DNA of 64,000 nt, taken from positions 25,496,001-25,560,000 of the forward strand of contig NC_080581.1 of the NCBI RefSeq assembly GCF_029962835.1, read 5' to 3'. The stretch is from Magnolia sinica. Its lineage: Eukaryota; Streptophyta; Magnoliopsida; Magnoliales; Magnoliaceae. The notes under the pieces are model-generated. The model was not told the DNA's origin. It saw nothing but the letters and a program-made list of their open reading frames with translations, and ran no database searches. Below, one piece after another: positions 47,174 through 59,754 of the stretch. How positions within the stretch are numbered: the first letter of the stretch is position 1; every line of letters begins with the position of its first letter. The translations under genes were made by a program, and so were the position numbers.

Positions 47174-50100
47174 ATGGATAAGAGTTAGATGCAAGCTAAT
47201 AACAGGTTTGGCCCAGAGTATAAACAAGGGGTTCAAGAGTTCATGGAATTTGCGCGAAATCGGGCAGATTCAGGGAATAGGATTAGGTGTCCATGTCAAA
47301 AATGTAAAAACATGATTTATAAGACTTTAGACAAAGTAGAAGACAATTTATTCATAGTTGGGATTGACCAGGGTTACACTTGGTGGATTCATGATGGTGA
47401 AGATATCCATAAAAGAGTTGAGGCCACTGAAGTCTTTACTGACCCAATTGTGCCAGATGACAAGGATGAAGACGTTGACGAAATGCAAGATATCATAGGA
47501 GACGTGTTCAGGGGAACAATTGTGAATATTGATTTTACAGCAACAAGTAGTAGCCAAGATATCATAGGAGATGTGTTCAGGTGATATCGAATCAGAAAAG
47601 TTTAGTAGGTTGTTGAGGGATGCGCAATGTCCACTTTATCCGGGGTGTGAGAACTTCTCCAAGTTGAATTTTCTTACAAGGTTACTTCATTTGAAGACAA
47701 TAAATTGTTAGAGTAACAAATCATTTGACATGTTACTTGACTTGTTGAAAAAAGCATTACCGTACGGTGAGACATTGCCTAAGTCTCATTTCGAGGCAAA
47801 ATCCCTGATGCATGACTTGGGCCTTGGTTACATCCTCATACATGCATGTATAAATGATTGCTTATTGTATTGGAAAGAGCATGAAAATGTTGAAGAGTGT
47901 CCAGAATGTGGAGTGTCTAGGTGGAAGTAGGACGAAGCCAAACGTAAGAAAATCCCACAAAAGATTTTAAGGTACTTTCCCATTGAAACCCAGATTGCAA
48001 AGATTGTTTGTCTCACAAGACGGCTGAAGATATGAGGTGGCATAAGGAGAAACGTGTTCATGATGATAGTACACTGAGGCACCCTGTGGACTCTGAAGCT
48101 TGACAAAATTTTGACAAGCAATATGACTGGTTTGCAGAGGATTCTCATAATGTTCGACTAGGTCTTGCAAGTGATGGTTTTAATCCATTTGGTAATATGA
48201 GTAGCTCGTATAATATGTGGCCAGTGTTACTTATGCCCTACAATTTACCTCATTGATTGTGTATAAAGGATTCATTTTTCATGATGTCATTGCTTATTCC
48301 TGGACCCAGGTCACCCAGGAATGACATTGATGTGTATTTGCAACCGTTAGTAGATGAGTTAAATGAGTTATGGAGTTAAGGTATACAAACGTATGACACA
48401 TTTGCAATACAGACATTTTGATTGCATGCAACGGTCTTGTGGACAATAAATGACTCCCCCGCGTATGAAAATTTATCTGGGTGGAGCACGAAGGAAAAGT
48501 TGGTTAGTCCTACATATAGTATTGAGACTTGTTCATTGTCATTGAAGCATGGTAGAAAAACATGTTATATGGGCCATCATCTCTTCCTTCCGAGCGATCA
48601 TAGTTGGTGCAAAAAGACAATTATCTTTGATAGTAAACATGATCATAGGCCACCCCCAAAAGAGCTATCTGGAGAGATGTGATACAATAACTGAGTAACA
48701 TTAGAGAAGTTAGATTTGGTAAGGCATCACAATTGAAGAAGAGGAAACGTATAGTATTAGACTATAACTAGAGGAAGAAGAACATTTTTTTAGTTGCCAT
48801 ATTGGAGTAATCTGAAATTGCGACATAACTTGGATGTCATACATATTGAGAAAAATATATGTGACAATGTCTTTGAAACATTGATGAACATAGAGAAGAA
48901 AACAAAAGATAGTTTCAAGGCTCGATTGGATCTACAAGCAATGGGTTTAAGGAAAGAGTTGCACTTGCAACCAAATGAAAATTCATATACTATACCAGCA
49001 GCCTGCTACACATTGACAAAACCAGAGAAAAAGCGTTTATGTGAATGGTTGAGATCGGTGAAGTTTTTCGATGAGTATGCGTCAAAGATATCTCGGCGCG
49101 TAAACGTTACGGACTATAAGGTAACATGAATAAAAAAGTCATGATTGTCACGTCTTTCTGCAATGCCTACTACCGGTTGCGATTCGTGGATTCTTGAGTA
49201 AGGATATTAGTGCGGTGTTAATTGAGTTGGGGATATTCTTTAAGGATTTGTATTCAAAATCGTTGAATGTAAATGTTATTAAATGACTGGAGAGGGACAT
49301 TGTAAGCCCTATGTCTTAGTCCGTACCCTTCCATAGACTTTCGCGATCTTTCCGGTCGAATTCTGGCAACTTCGACCTTTATCCGACGTTTGCACACGAC
49401 CCTGAGAGGCATGCTGTCAACCCGAGTCGACTCAACCCATGACCTATACCCTAGCGACCACGCCGTCATCGCAATTCCGATGCCGCGTCTCGCGCGCCGA
49501 GGCGATACCCAGGCCAGGAGATGTGGGCCCATGTTCGGTTCAAGGAAAACGCCGTGCATTACAAAACCTAAGAGAATCTCTACAACATATCACCTCAATC
49601 CATCAATCAATCCCATCAAGGGTCAAGTATATGTCAAGTACACATCACCTCTCACCCTTCCCTAAGTAACCCCTAAAGTCAAAAATTTCTTACAAACCCA
49701 TACTTTTCTTACAAAGCAACCCCAAAGTCAAAAAGTTCTTACACCCATCACTCACCACATCCATTACTCCATCACCCATCTATCTCTCTCTTTACAATCC
49801 TCTCTCTCTCTCTCTCATTTTCAAACTACTTTCCCAAGCAAGAGAAAGCATCACACGCCCAAAGCTCTCCCAAAACCTCCATAAGAAAATATGTGGCCCA
49901 CTTCCTCCCCTCTCATCTCCCATCTTAACCATCAAAACTCTATCATCTTCCGTTGGAATCGAAGCCAAGGAGCAAAGGAAGCCTAGGAGCAAGAAGGAGA
50001 TGGTGGGTGATCTTGAATCTTTGTCTTTCATTCCTCTTTTTGATTTAAGGTTCCATATATGTGGGATCCATCTTGATGTACGCATTATAACATGAGGGAC

Positions 50101-53100
50101 CCATAGTGGGGGGGTCCCTCCACCACCGTTGATACCTCTCTCTCTCTTTCTCTCCCTCCCTTCTTCTCTCTCTTTCTCATGTATTATGGCCCCCACTGTG
50201 ATGTATGATCTATGTAGTCCCATCCATAGGGCCACCTTGTTGACCGTCTATGGGTGGGCCTGGATGTAGGGGAAACACAAATGTCAGGTTAGTCCAAATA
50301 TGGTGGGCCATGTCCATGTGGGACCCACCATGATGTAGCATTAAATCCATGTCGTCCAGCGTCCCTGGATGCTTGACGTGGTGGCAGTGGAGGGTGGTCT
50401 GTCGTGGGACCCAAATCCATAGCTAAAGTGGTAGGCTGAGTGTAAGATACCTCGTTTCAACGCTGGGGCCTCAGCATTGATTCCCTACTGGGAGTGGCTA
50501 GCCGTAGGAGTGGCTAGCCGTGAAGTGTGAACGTTAGTGGGGTCCTTGAGACCCATCCACGCCATCCACCCTATTCCTTGGCTCATTTTAGGCGTTGAGT
50601 GGAAAAATGAGGCCAATCGGATAATTAAGCAGGCCATGCCATAGAAAACTATTTTTCCTACCGTTTAAAGCTATTAGGACCCACCTTGCTGTATCTACAC
50701 ACCAAACATGTTGTATATTAGACTTGTTTAGTGTGTTTTGAGCCCGAGAATCCATTGGACGGAGTAGATTCTCAAGAAGCGGGCCCCACATGTGAAAAAC
50801 TTCAGCAATATATATATATATATGGACGAGCGGGCAGCGGCTCACGGGCCCAGCCGTGGGCCCCACCATGATGTGGTTTTGAGATCTACATCGTGCATTT
50901 GGTAGGCCCCCTTAGGGTAAAGGGCCACCCGAAAAATCAGCCTAATCCGAAGCTTAGGTGGCCCACACGGCAGGAAACAGTGGGATTGAGTGGCTGCCAT
51001 TAAAACCCCTTTTAGGTTCTCACTCTCAGCATATGTGTGCTGTCTAGGCCGTTCAAGGCCTAAACGTGGATATAGTATATTATAATATATATAAAATACA
51101 TTATATTATATATATTATATATTATATTATACAATATATACATGATGGTGGGCCCTACGTGGGATCCACCTCTACCTTTCTAGTGCAGCAACTGCACGTA
51201 TAATAGTTATACAGTGGCCCCTTCTTGACAGCAGTAAGCCTGCAGGCCCCACATTAATGTATGTATTTTACACCATTCATTGTTTAAATGGTGGGGTCGT
51301 TGTATCCAAACCGCCCAACCACATTGAGATATCATTTTCATGGCATGAGCAAAAGGTTGGGTTAGATCTAAAGTTCAAAGTGGACCCCACCATTTAAATA
51401 GTGGACCGTGACATCCACCGTTCAACTTGTAAGGGCAGCAGTAGTTTCCAATTTAGTTGATATTTGTTTTCATTTCATCTATCTCTATGTTAACTTGTGA
51501 ATAGGTCGGATCCTAAAAATATATGAGGGTGGGCTCGATTTGATATACATGAGGCCCATTTGACTCGGCCCATTTGACTTGGCCTAATTGATTCGACCCA
51601 TTTGATCGGCCCGTTCGATTGGCCCATTCAATGTATATGAGGCCCAGTGCGACGTGAGATTCTAACGTATGTGAGGCTTTTGTGTGGGCTGAGTGCAATG
51701 TATATGAGGCCCAGTGCGACATGAGATTCTACCATGATGTGTGTGATGATGTTTTTTGGCGGTCGCGCCTTGGGAACAATGATGGTTTGACGTCCACATT
51801 GTAAGACCAATGATGGTTAAATGTTCGCATTGTAACTCTCCCGAGGGCCCATTGTTAGGCTCATACTTGTAGTGTGTAGGCTGTCTAGGCCCATCTTCGT
51901 TGTGAACAGAGTCCATCACCATATATAACTTGTTTAGAATAGTTCCATGATTCATGATCATACGCATCATATGTATGGTTGAAATGAGGAGTGACTGATC
52001 ATAGCATATGCCTTCGGACAATTTGTTTATGGGCTCTCGGATAGGCGGTGAGGCCCCACATGAGCACACGATACGCGCAAGATTGCTGCATGACTGGATA
52101 GTGTGATCCACGCATTTTGCATTATGTGACATGGTTACTGTACGCCTTAGTGACATCAGGGTCGTAGCCTCCACAGGAGTATCATGGTTGGTAGGATTGG
52201 ATACCAAAAATCTTATTTTATATGGGGTGCTATAGATATCCCTAGGTAAAAGTTCCTAAACCCTTATGGTACCAGGAGGTTGCTCCAACGTCTAGACCGA
52301 GTGGGTGCATGAGGGCCGAGTGCCGATTACCATAAGGCTGCGCTTTCCACTGTGTCGTGGTCGGTTAGAAGGGGGTGCGGCCTTACCCGCTTGAGAGGAG
52401 AGGGCAAAGCTAGGCTGAGTTTGACCAGCTCAAGGAATGGGTTCACTATCGACGAGCCGAGTCCGATATTAGCAGACGGATAGTGAGGTCTTTTCCACTC
52501 ACCTTGTTGCGTGCAATGGGGCGGCAATCTGGTTGGAGTGTACTAGACCCCGGTGATATTTCAGATTTGAATTGTATTGATATATGGACTCAGATGAGGA
52601 TTTGTATGATTGGGTTACATCTTGCATCACATGGCCTTGGTATGGCCGACATCATTCATGCCTTGCATCGCATAGCCTTGGTACGGCTAATGGTATTCAT
52701 GGATTCATTAGCATATTCCGCATTACTCTGATACTGCATAACTATATTAATACCTTACACACACACTCTCACCACCCTCTAAGCTTTTTATAAGCTTATA
52801 CATGACCGTTGCGTGTAGGTGACGTTAGACTGCAACATCGCTGAGGCAGAAGTGCAGAACAGATCATCTTGGAGCTTTTGTCCATTATCATTATATTTCC
52901 CTTTATGCTCATTATACTTGTAAAGTTTTTTATCATAGTGAAAATATGATAAAGTTTTTGGTTGTTGTTTGTGGGTTATGCTTTTGGTTATGCTTATTAT
53001 GAATCAAACTGACATTGAAAATCTGCCTCGTAGCATCCCAGGATTGGAACCTAGCAAATGGGTGCTGGAAGCCGAGGATGGGGTACTATGGAGGCTGTTG

Positions 53101-54750
53101 GCGCCGGATTCGCCAATCGAGAATTTTGTGAGCCCGGTTTCCGAGTTTGGGGAGTGACAAACATTGTTGTAATCTTTTACAAACTTGAAAGAATATTTTC
53201 ACCTACATTTTTTGATGTCATGGTACACCTAGCGATTCACTTACCGCACGAGACGAAGCTTGCAGGCCCAGTACAACATCATTGGATGTATCCGATCGAA
53301 AGGTGGTAGAACCTATTAAAAATTTTATTCATTTCATAAACTACATATATCATGTTTTCATACGTATAACATAGTAGTTTTGTGTACAAATACCTTCACA
53401 CACTAAAGCGATTTGTGAGGAATAAGGCACAACCGGAGGAATCCATTGATAATGAGTGCCTAACATTTTGCTCTATATATCTTCATGGCATAAAGACTAG
53501 ATTCAACCAAGAAGATCGGAATGTTGATGAAGGGAAGGAGCATGAACAAAGACTCATATCTGTATTCGCACATAATGTTCGTCCTTTAGGATCCCTGACA
53601 TTTTAAGATATGGACCTTGGGGATCTAGCAAAGGCGCGGTGGTATGTGTTGCATAATTGTGAAGAAATAGAGTCGTAGTTAGAGTAAGTCTTCCCTTGAT
53701 TATTATTTTCTCCACATACGATGGTCTTAATGTTTCTTGCTGATGACATGCCATTTATGTGTAGCGAACACATCAACGAGATGAAGTCCTAATTCCCGAC
53801 AAATTATAATCAAATGCATCAGGATCAGTTTTCAGAATGGTTCGCAAAATGTGTAAGATTTCACATTGTATCTCACCACACTTAGAATTTTTGTTGTATT
53901 GCATATTATTTGAACCTAAGAAAATCCCTAAATAATTATATTATGTACATAATAATAGATGAAGACGTTACGCACTAGCAACTCTGCGGATACGTCTGAT
54001 GCACTTTACTCACTGGCATGTGGCCCTGATAGACGTGTATGTAGATATACAGGTTGTATTGTAAACGAGATTCGGTTCCGCACTTAAGAACGAGAGAAGT
54101 ATATGACCACACAAAATAGTAGGGTGGTTGTGAAGGGAACGCATGAGGAGATAGAAATTGACTTTTATGGCATTTTGACAGATATTACTGAGCTGAGTTA
54201 TTGTATGAGAAAATGGGTGTACTTATTTAAATGTGATTGGTGGGACATTGGAAATAAGAAGTTAGGAATACAAACTGACAACTACTTTACGAGCATAAAT
54301 TTATCTTGAAAATGGTTTAAAGATGGCCCATTTGTCCTCGCCAACCAAGCCGAACAAGTATTTTACCTTGCTGACACTAAGTTAGGCGGCTCTTGGCACG
54401 TGGTGCAGAAAATAAAGCCCAGGAACGTATTTAACGTTCTTGTACCAGAAGTTGAAGATAGCGAGGATGTGGGAAATGAAATGTCTAGGGTTGAATAGGC
54501 ATATCAAGAAGACATGCCATCTAGAGATACAGGGACTGATTCAAGTGTTGATATTAATGTGGTGCAATTGGACAGAGATGATGTGCCACCTGATCATGTT
54601 GATGCTTCAATAATCCATGACATTGTTAGAGATGATAGCGGTTTCATTGATGATGACGTTACAGACGATGAAGAGGAAATACCGATCAGCGATAATGATG
54701 GTGAAGAAGAAATAGTCCTAAACGGTAGTGATACAGATAACGATTATTAA
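47174..54750 (+). pseudogene. CACTA TNP2-type transposase, split by a solo LTR
   Basis: The ATG at 47174 is followed by TAG at 47186, where relatives have Trp. Domains in order: N-terminal transposase-associated zinc domain (RCPCQKCKN, GYTWWIHDGE, 47189-47480); TNP2 transposase core (47600-49130: ALPYGETLPKSHFEAKS, LYWKEHENVEECPECGVSRW, LPYWSNLKLRHNLDVIHIEK); a DUF4218-like part (53165-53600: FFDVMVHLAIHLPHE, RFNQEDRNVDEG); a DUF4216-like part (about 54070-54480: CDWWDIGNKKLGIQ, VFYLADTKLG); then an acidic tail ending at 54750. Small introns are likely at about 53302-53383, 53683-53762 and 53852-53957. The gene is interrupted by the solo LTR 49301-53159 and by many stops and frameshifts. It would have cut and joined CACTA ends in the nucleus. 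Confidence 0.88.
49301..53159. mobile_element. Solo LTR of about 3.86 kb inside the transposase gene
   Basis: It begins TGTAAGCCCTATGTC and ends TTGGGGAGTGACA. Flanks are GACAT (49296-49300) and AACAT (53160-53164), a 5-bp TSD with one change. Transposase coding sequence resumes directly after it. The long length and TGTAAG...GTGACA ends resemble Del/Tekay chromovirus LTRs, an assignment from memory. A TA-rich palindromic stretch is at 51068-51140. The ORFs inside (49390-53157) are GTGGGCCC-rich LTR text with no family features. No internal retroelement genes are present. Confidence 0.75.
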
Positions 54751-54894
54751 ATGTACACATGATTTACATGTCATTTTTCAATTCGAATAATTTATGTATT
54801 CCATGTATACGTGAAAATTACAAGTCATGATTTATTCCTTTAATTGACTTGTTTATAATCCACATTTACAGTTGAGTCAATTTCTGATCATGTC

Positions 54895-55277
54895 CTCCTC
54901 AAACCGGAGCATAACGGAAGCACACAGCATACTTCATCAGCTGTTGCAGATGAAATTTTCATCCTATCTTCTTCTGGTAGGGCCAAAGAGATACCCGGTC
55001 TGGTCAATGATGTACCGCAGAATATATCGACGATAACTCATATAAAAGATTATACCATCTCAAAGAAATTCCAGAGCTGATGGAGGTATATAATCGCGGG
55101 GAACTTGATATGGAAGATGCGACTTTGTCACTTGCACATTTGAATGGAGTCCTGAGAGACCAGATTTCTCCTATTGTGACTGTCATGTTGGCTGTAACAA
55201 TGTCGAGTGCTTCACATAACATAACATATGCTTCTAAAGCATACAATAACTTACGCAGGGAGTACTTCGGATAGTTT
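54895..55277 (+). pseudogene. Unrecognised ORF between the two CACTA genes
   Basis: The clearest open part is 55080-55274 (MEVYNRGELDMEDATLSLAH, then VLRDQISPIVTVMLAV, ending NNLRREYFG). The frame seems to extend upstream to about 54895 with stops. Codon pattern and helical composition look protein-like, and its position between TNP2 and the second gene suggests a CACTA accessory exon. I do not recognise the family. Confidence 0.3.
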
Positions 55278-57613
55278 ACCTCAAAGTTGTTTCGTATTAC
55301 AATAAAATATGTGTATTTAATATAGAATGACAATGTGTAATGGAATTTCTAAGGGTTATAGATTAAAGTTTATAGTTTTATTATATTCTACTTGCATTAT
55401 AGTGTAATGGTTTAATCATATTTTAATAATCTCTCTAAGCATAAGTATAAATGCATTGTACCATCAACACTACTTGTATAATGTTTTAGTATATTCCACT
55501 TGTATTGACATTGTTTAAATTTATAAGTTCATAGCTCACACATATTTAGTGATGGCACCGGTGGGAGACCAGATCGTTCACGCACTGGATTTACCCCTTT
55601 TACCCGTGATGCAACAGAGACAGCATCGTCGTCACATGTTGCATTGTAGGCGTCTGATCTCTCAATCGCGCATACACCGGGCATTGCATGTAAGTTTAGA
55701 AATATATTTCTTTTAATGACTTCTGTTTATGTTTAGACTTACATATTTCTTTTGCAACAGCATTGTTGACCAGCCGATGAGAACGTGGACCCACGCGTGG
55801 GTTGCTTTTAGAATGACTTACGCGTGAGGGTAAGGTGACGGTAGAGTTTCCATAGAACTACAATAGACCTATTGGGAACAAAGCTAGGTTATTTATATTG
55901 GAGATCGGTGTCTTATACTGATCTCTGATCCCCCACCACCCCCCGTTGGGCAGACGTAACAGATGATGTGCGGCAGCTCATCCGTTAGTGCCTTCAGGTA
56001 AATTTTAGTAAATTAAAAATTATTTTAGAAAAGTTTATTTACAGTTAGGTTATTTTCTTAATAAGTTTATTACATTAATCTATTATTTATGAAACTACAG
56101 GATAAATTTAACTTGGATTTGAATGTTCCACACATTTCCCATGCCGTCGACGACATGGTCAAGGAGCGGTTTAAGGAGTACCGTGGTGACTTACACAAGT
56201 GGTACAAGCGGTGCATGAGCCACAAGGAGAGCGTACTGTCCACACCGCCGCACGTGACCCATGATGACTAGCGAATACTCTACGAGAGATTTTCGTCTGA
56301 GTCTTTTCAGGTAATATTTACATATTTACTATATCTTAAGGTAACAATTAAATTCGTAATTAATAACAATGTACTATGAATAATGTGCTCAGAAGAGGAG
56401 CAAAATAAATTCTGACAATAGGGGAAAGTTAGAAGTGAACCACGTAGCTGGTTCAAAGTCATTTGTACAACTTCGTCACGACATGGTAAGAAATTACTGG
56501 TAATTATTAAGTTGATATATTCTTTCCATGCATTTATATTAACTCTATTGTCCTTTCGATTGCGCAGTGAGATTCCTTCACTGGCCAGGAGCCCAAACTA
56601 TTAGACCTCTACAGAGGGACTCACTGTCGGCAGGTGATGGGATCTTGGCTACATCCTAGAGCCAACGAGAATTGGGTAAAAATTCTTACATTATAAAATT
56701 TAATTACATTAAATTATAATGATCTCATTTGTTATGAAAATTCATATGTTTTCATTATAGGCGGCGATGGAGACCTTACGCAGTCAACCCACTCCCAATG
56801 GTACTCAGCAGAGTGAGCCAGAGATCCTAAGTGAGGTGCTTAGCACCTGTTCTAGATATGTGCATGGTCTTGGCCATGGTGCTAAGCTCATGACACTTGC
56901 TAGAGCTGTTTCTAGCCAATCCATCATTGTTGGTGAGAGCGTCGTAAGCCGAGCTGATATCGCAGAGAGAGAGAGAGGTTCAGTAGCTACGAGTCGTCGT
57001 CTATAACATCAGAGAGCAGATAGAGAGGCAGAGAGAGGAGCAGGAGAGGCAGAAGGAGGAGCAAGAGAGGAGGATGGAGGTAGAGCTGGGCATCGGACCG
57101 AGTCGGACCGGATTGGGTCCTACTCGACCAGGACCGAAATCTAGAGGGCCGAACCCAAACCTGATCAGATCCGGAGCCGAGTCCGGGTCATCTGACCCGA
57201 ACAGATCCTAATCCCTCCTAGCCTGAGCCGATCCGAGTCCGTCTCGGGCAGGACAACCGAGTCGGATCGGATTGGGCAAGGGTCGGATTGTCATTCTTTT
57301 CAACGGTGTAAAAATCATTATTCACATTGTTTCTTATGGTGTGATCTACTTGATTATTAGAAATATTTAAAATTTAGCATTAATCCCTAAAATCATCTGA
57401 AAAAACTAATGGATGGTTTGGATAAACCAAAAAAATTCAAGATGGGCCACATAGTTTACTCGGCTAACAGGGTACGAAATCTACTTTTAATTCAACAAGT
57501 ACTCCTATATAGGCTATAGCTCATGCTGTCTGATAGGTTATAGCTCTTGCTGTCTTAGAGGCTATAACTCCTACCAGGCTACCAGCTATAAAGCTGCTCT
57601 ATGTACAGTGCGA

Positions 57614-58118
57614 ACGGACTGGCTACTCCGGTCGGTGATCTATGGGTCCCACCATGATGTACGTGCTTCATCCATACCGTTCATTAATTTTTACAGATCA
57701 TTTTAGGGCTTAGTACAAAAAATGATAGGGATATAAATCTTAAGTGGGCCATACCACAAGATAAAAATAATGAATGGATATTCACAATTAAAATCCTCCT
57801 AAGGGCCACTATACTGTTTATTTGACATCCAATCTGTTGATTTGGTCATAAAGACCCAGATGAAGGGAAAAAATAAATATCAACATGATCCAAAACTTTT
57901 ATGGCCCCCAGAACGTTTTTAACGGTCAAAATTCATTCAACACTATTTCCTGTAATGTGGTCCACTTGAGATTGAGATATAATTCATTTTTTAATCATAT
58001 CATAAAATGATATATAAAAATAGATGGACGGCATGGATGATACACATACATCATGGTGGGCCCCACAGAGCACCGACCATCAACCAATGGTTGGTGTTAG
58101 GGGGAGTAGCCAATCCGT
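57614..58118. repeat. Fold-back (MITE-like) repeat, copy B, near complete
   Basis: The ends are inverted copies: CGGA(C/T)TGGCTACTCC and, further in, GGG(T/C)CCCACCATGATGTA. Symmetry continues inward (CTTAAGTGGGCCATACC facing GGTCCACTTGAG), so most of the 505 bp could form one long hairpin. Two diverged direct repeats of about 55 bp (CTATA-TCCTAC-AG-CT) flank it. Confidence 0.7.
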
Positions 58119-58199
58119 ATAGGCTATAGTTCCTACTAGCTGGCAGCTGTACAGGTGCTCTGTACGTGTCATGCGAAGACGAGTCCTGACACTCCTTGA

Positions 58200-58700
58200 G
58201 CTCCGAGTTGTACGAACGGTTCAAAGGAGATCAAAGCTACATGACCCACAGTGATGTATTTAGTAAATCTATACCATTCATCTGTTTTTAGAGTTCATTG
58301 TAGAGCATTATCCAAAAAATGAGTCATATCCGAAGATCATATGGACCACACCATAAATAGAAGTGGAGATAATGATTTTCACCATTGAACAATTTGTATG
58401 GCCCACCATAGTGTTTATTTTCATCCAATTTGTTTGTAAGGTCATAAAGACCTCAGTGAAGAGGAAAAACAAATTTCATATTGATCCAAAACTTCTGTGA
58501 ACCCAAGAAGGGTTTCAATGGTTGACGTTCAATCCCCCATTACTTTCTGTAGTGTGGTCCACTTAATAGTTAGATATGTCTTAATTTTGGTCTCAAGCGT
58601 TAATACGATATTGCCAAATGGATAGATGGTTTGGATATAACACATACCTTATAATCAGACCCACAGAACTTGCTAACGTTACACCCGCAAATCCACTTCG
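58200..58700. repeat. Fold-back (MITE-like) repeat, copy C
   Basis: Closest to copy A at 18200-18735. Weak terminal inversion is seen between CCCACAGTGATGTATTTAGT and the sequence ending AACACATACCTTATAATC. Confidence 0.65.
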
Positions 58701-58770
58701 TACACCAACCAATATGCTTCCGTCAACCAGTAGGTAAATCATTGTATCTATATGCCAACCATGCCTGCTA

Positions 58771-58805
<35 letters not shown>

Positions 58806-59754
58806 TTCCCTCTCCGGCATAAAAATCGAGCTCCAAAACCCAACGGCTCTCCCTGTATATTTCTCTCCACTAGAGAAATCCCATAAAAGCTCCAAAACCA
58901 TTGCAAGACATCTAGCTAACCTTCTTCTTACCTTCTTCTTCAATAAAAAGGGAGAGACAGATACAGAGAGAGACAGATATAAAGAGAGATAGAGAAATAG
59001 AGGTGAGGCTCAGGTGTACATTGGGCGGAGTTTTTTGGCGCTAAACGAAAAGAAAAAGATGCGTGGAGAAAGAATTTTACAAAAATAAGGGATATTTATA
59101 TCCCAGGTCAGTTCGGACCCTTTCGGTCCGGGTTTCGTATCGATTCTGTTTGGATACACCCCTATCGGAATCCGACCCGAAAAACGACCGGATCTCGATG
59201 GACAAATTCGATCAGGGACGATCTAGGCTGTCGGTTCTGTTCGGAACGGTACCGAGTCGGGTCGGATCCACCAGATTGGGTCCAACTTGCCCACCTCTAG
59301 ATGGAGGAACTGACGAGGCAGAGGGAGGAACATGAGAGGAGGAGGATGGAGGAGCAGGCAAGGCAGAGGGAGGAGTATGAGAAGAAGATAGAGGAGATAC
59401 GGGTGGAGCATGAGTGACGGATGACGGAGATGTTTCAGGCTCTCGTTGCACGCTTACCCACTGATGCCCCACCACCTCCGCCTTCATCTTTATGATTTTT
59501 TATATTTTATTTATGATGTTAAACTTATATGTATTTATGCATGAATGAATGTGATGTAGATAAGAATGTTTGTGTTTGGATGAATGTAGTTTATGTTTGG
59601 ATGGATTTATGTAGTTTAGGTTTAGATGGATGTAAATGTGAATATGATGAAATATATTACATAACAAGTGTATATTAGGAAGAATATGATGAAATATATT
59701 GTAATAGGTGTATATCAGGAATTTTGTGCTGGAATAATTTTTTTTGTTAAAAAA

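Larger units (their letters stand above)
57081..59299. mobile_element. Non-autonomous hAT transposon in a coiled-coil exon
   Basis: Terminal inverted repeats are TAGAGCTGGGCATCGGACC and, read from the right end, TAGAGGTGGGCAAGTTGGACC. Both flanks are GATGGAGG (57073-57080 and 59300-59307), a perfect 8-bp TSD as expected for hAT. Subterminal GACCGAGTCGGA-type motifs recur at both ends. No transposase is encoded; the interior holds two fold-back repeats (57614-58118, 58200-58700) and a (TC)n run at about 58772-58802. The ORFs at 58593-58943 and 59063-59335 are not supported. Confidence 0.93.
55552..59495 (+). pseudogene. CACTA second gene (Transposase_24 type), split by a hAT
   Basis: Starts at ATG 55552 (MAPVGDQIVHALDLP). 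Exons separated by introns with plausible GT/AG borders follow at about 55552-55690, 55762-55996, 56100-56310, 56395-56485, 56569-56675 and 56761-57080. The core matches the plant En/Spm Transposase_24 pattern: VKERFKEYRGDLHKWYKRC, SGSK-like GSKSFVQLRHDM, GQEPKLLDLYRGTH and EILSEVLSTC. The end is a long Arg/Glu/Gln coiled coil (ERQREEQERQKEEQERR) cut at 57080 by the hAT. It resumes at 59301 and runs to TGA 59493 after a stop at 59415. In En/Spm the second protein (TNPA) binds the subterminal repeats, and this gene probably had that role for the arrays at 14630-15590 and 59755-60384. Confidence 0.82.

Noticed and set aside
49390-50235. Several ORFs of 76-147 codons
   Set aside because: They lie inside the solo LTR at 49301-53159, overlap on both strands and have no family features.
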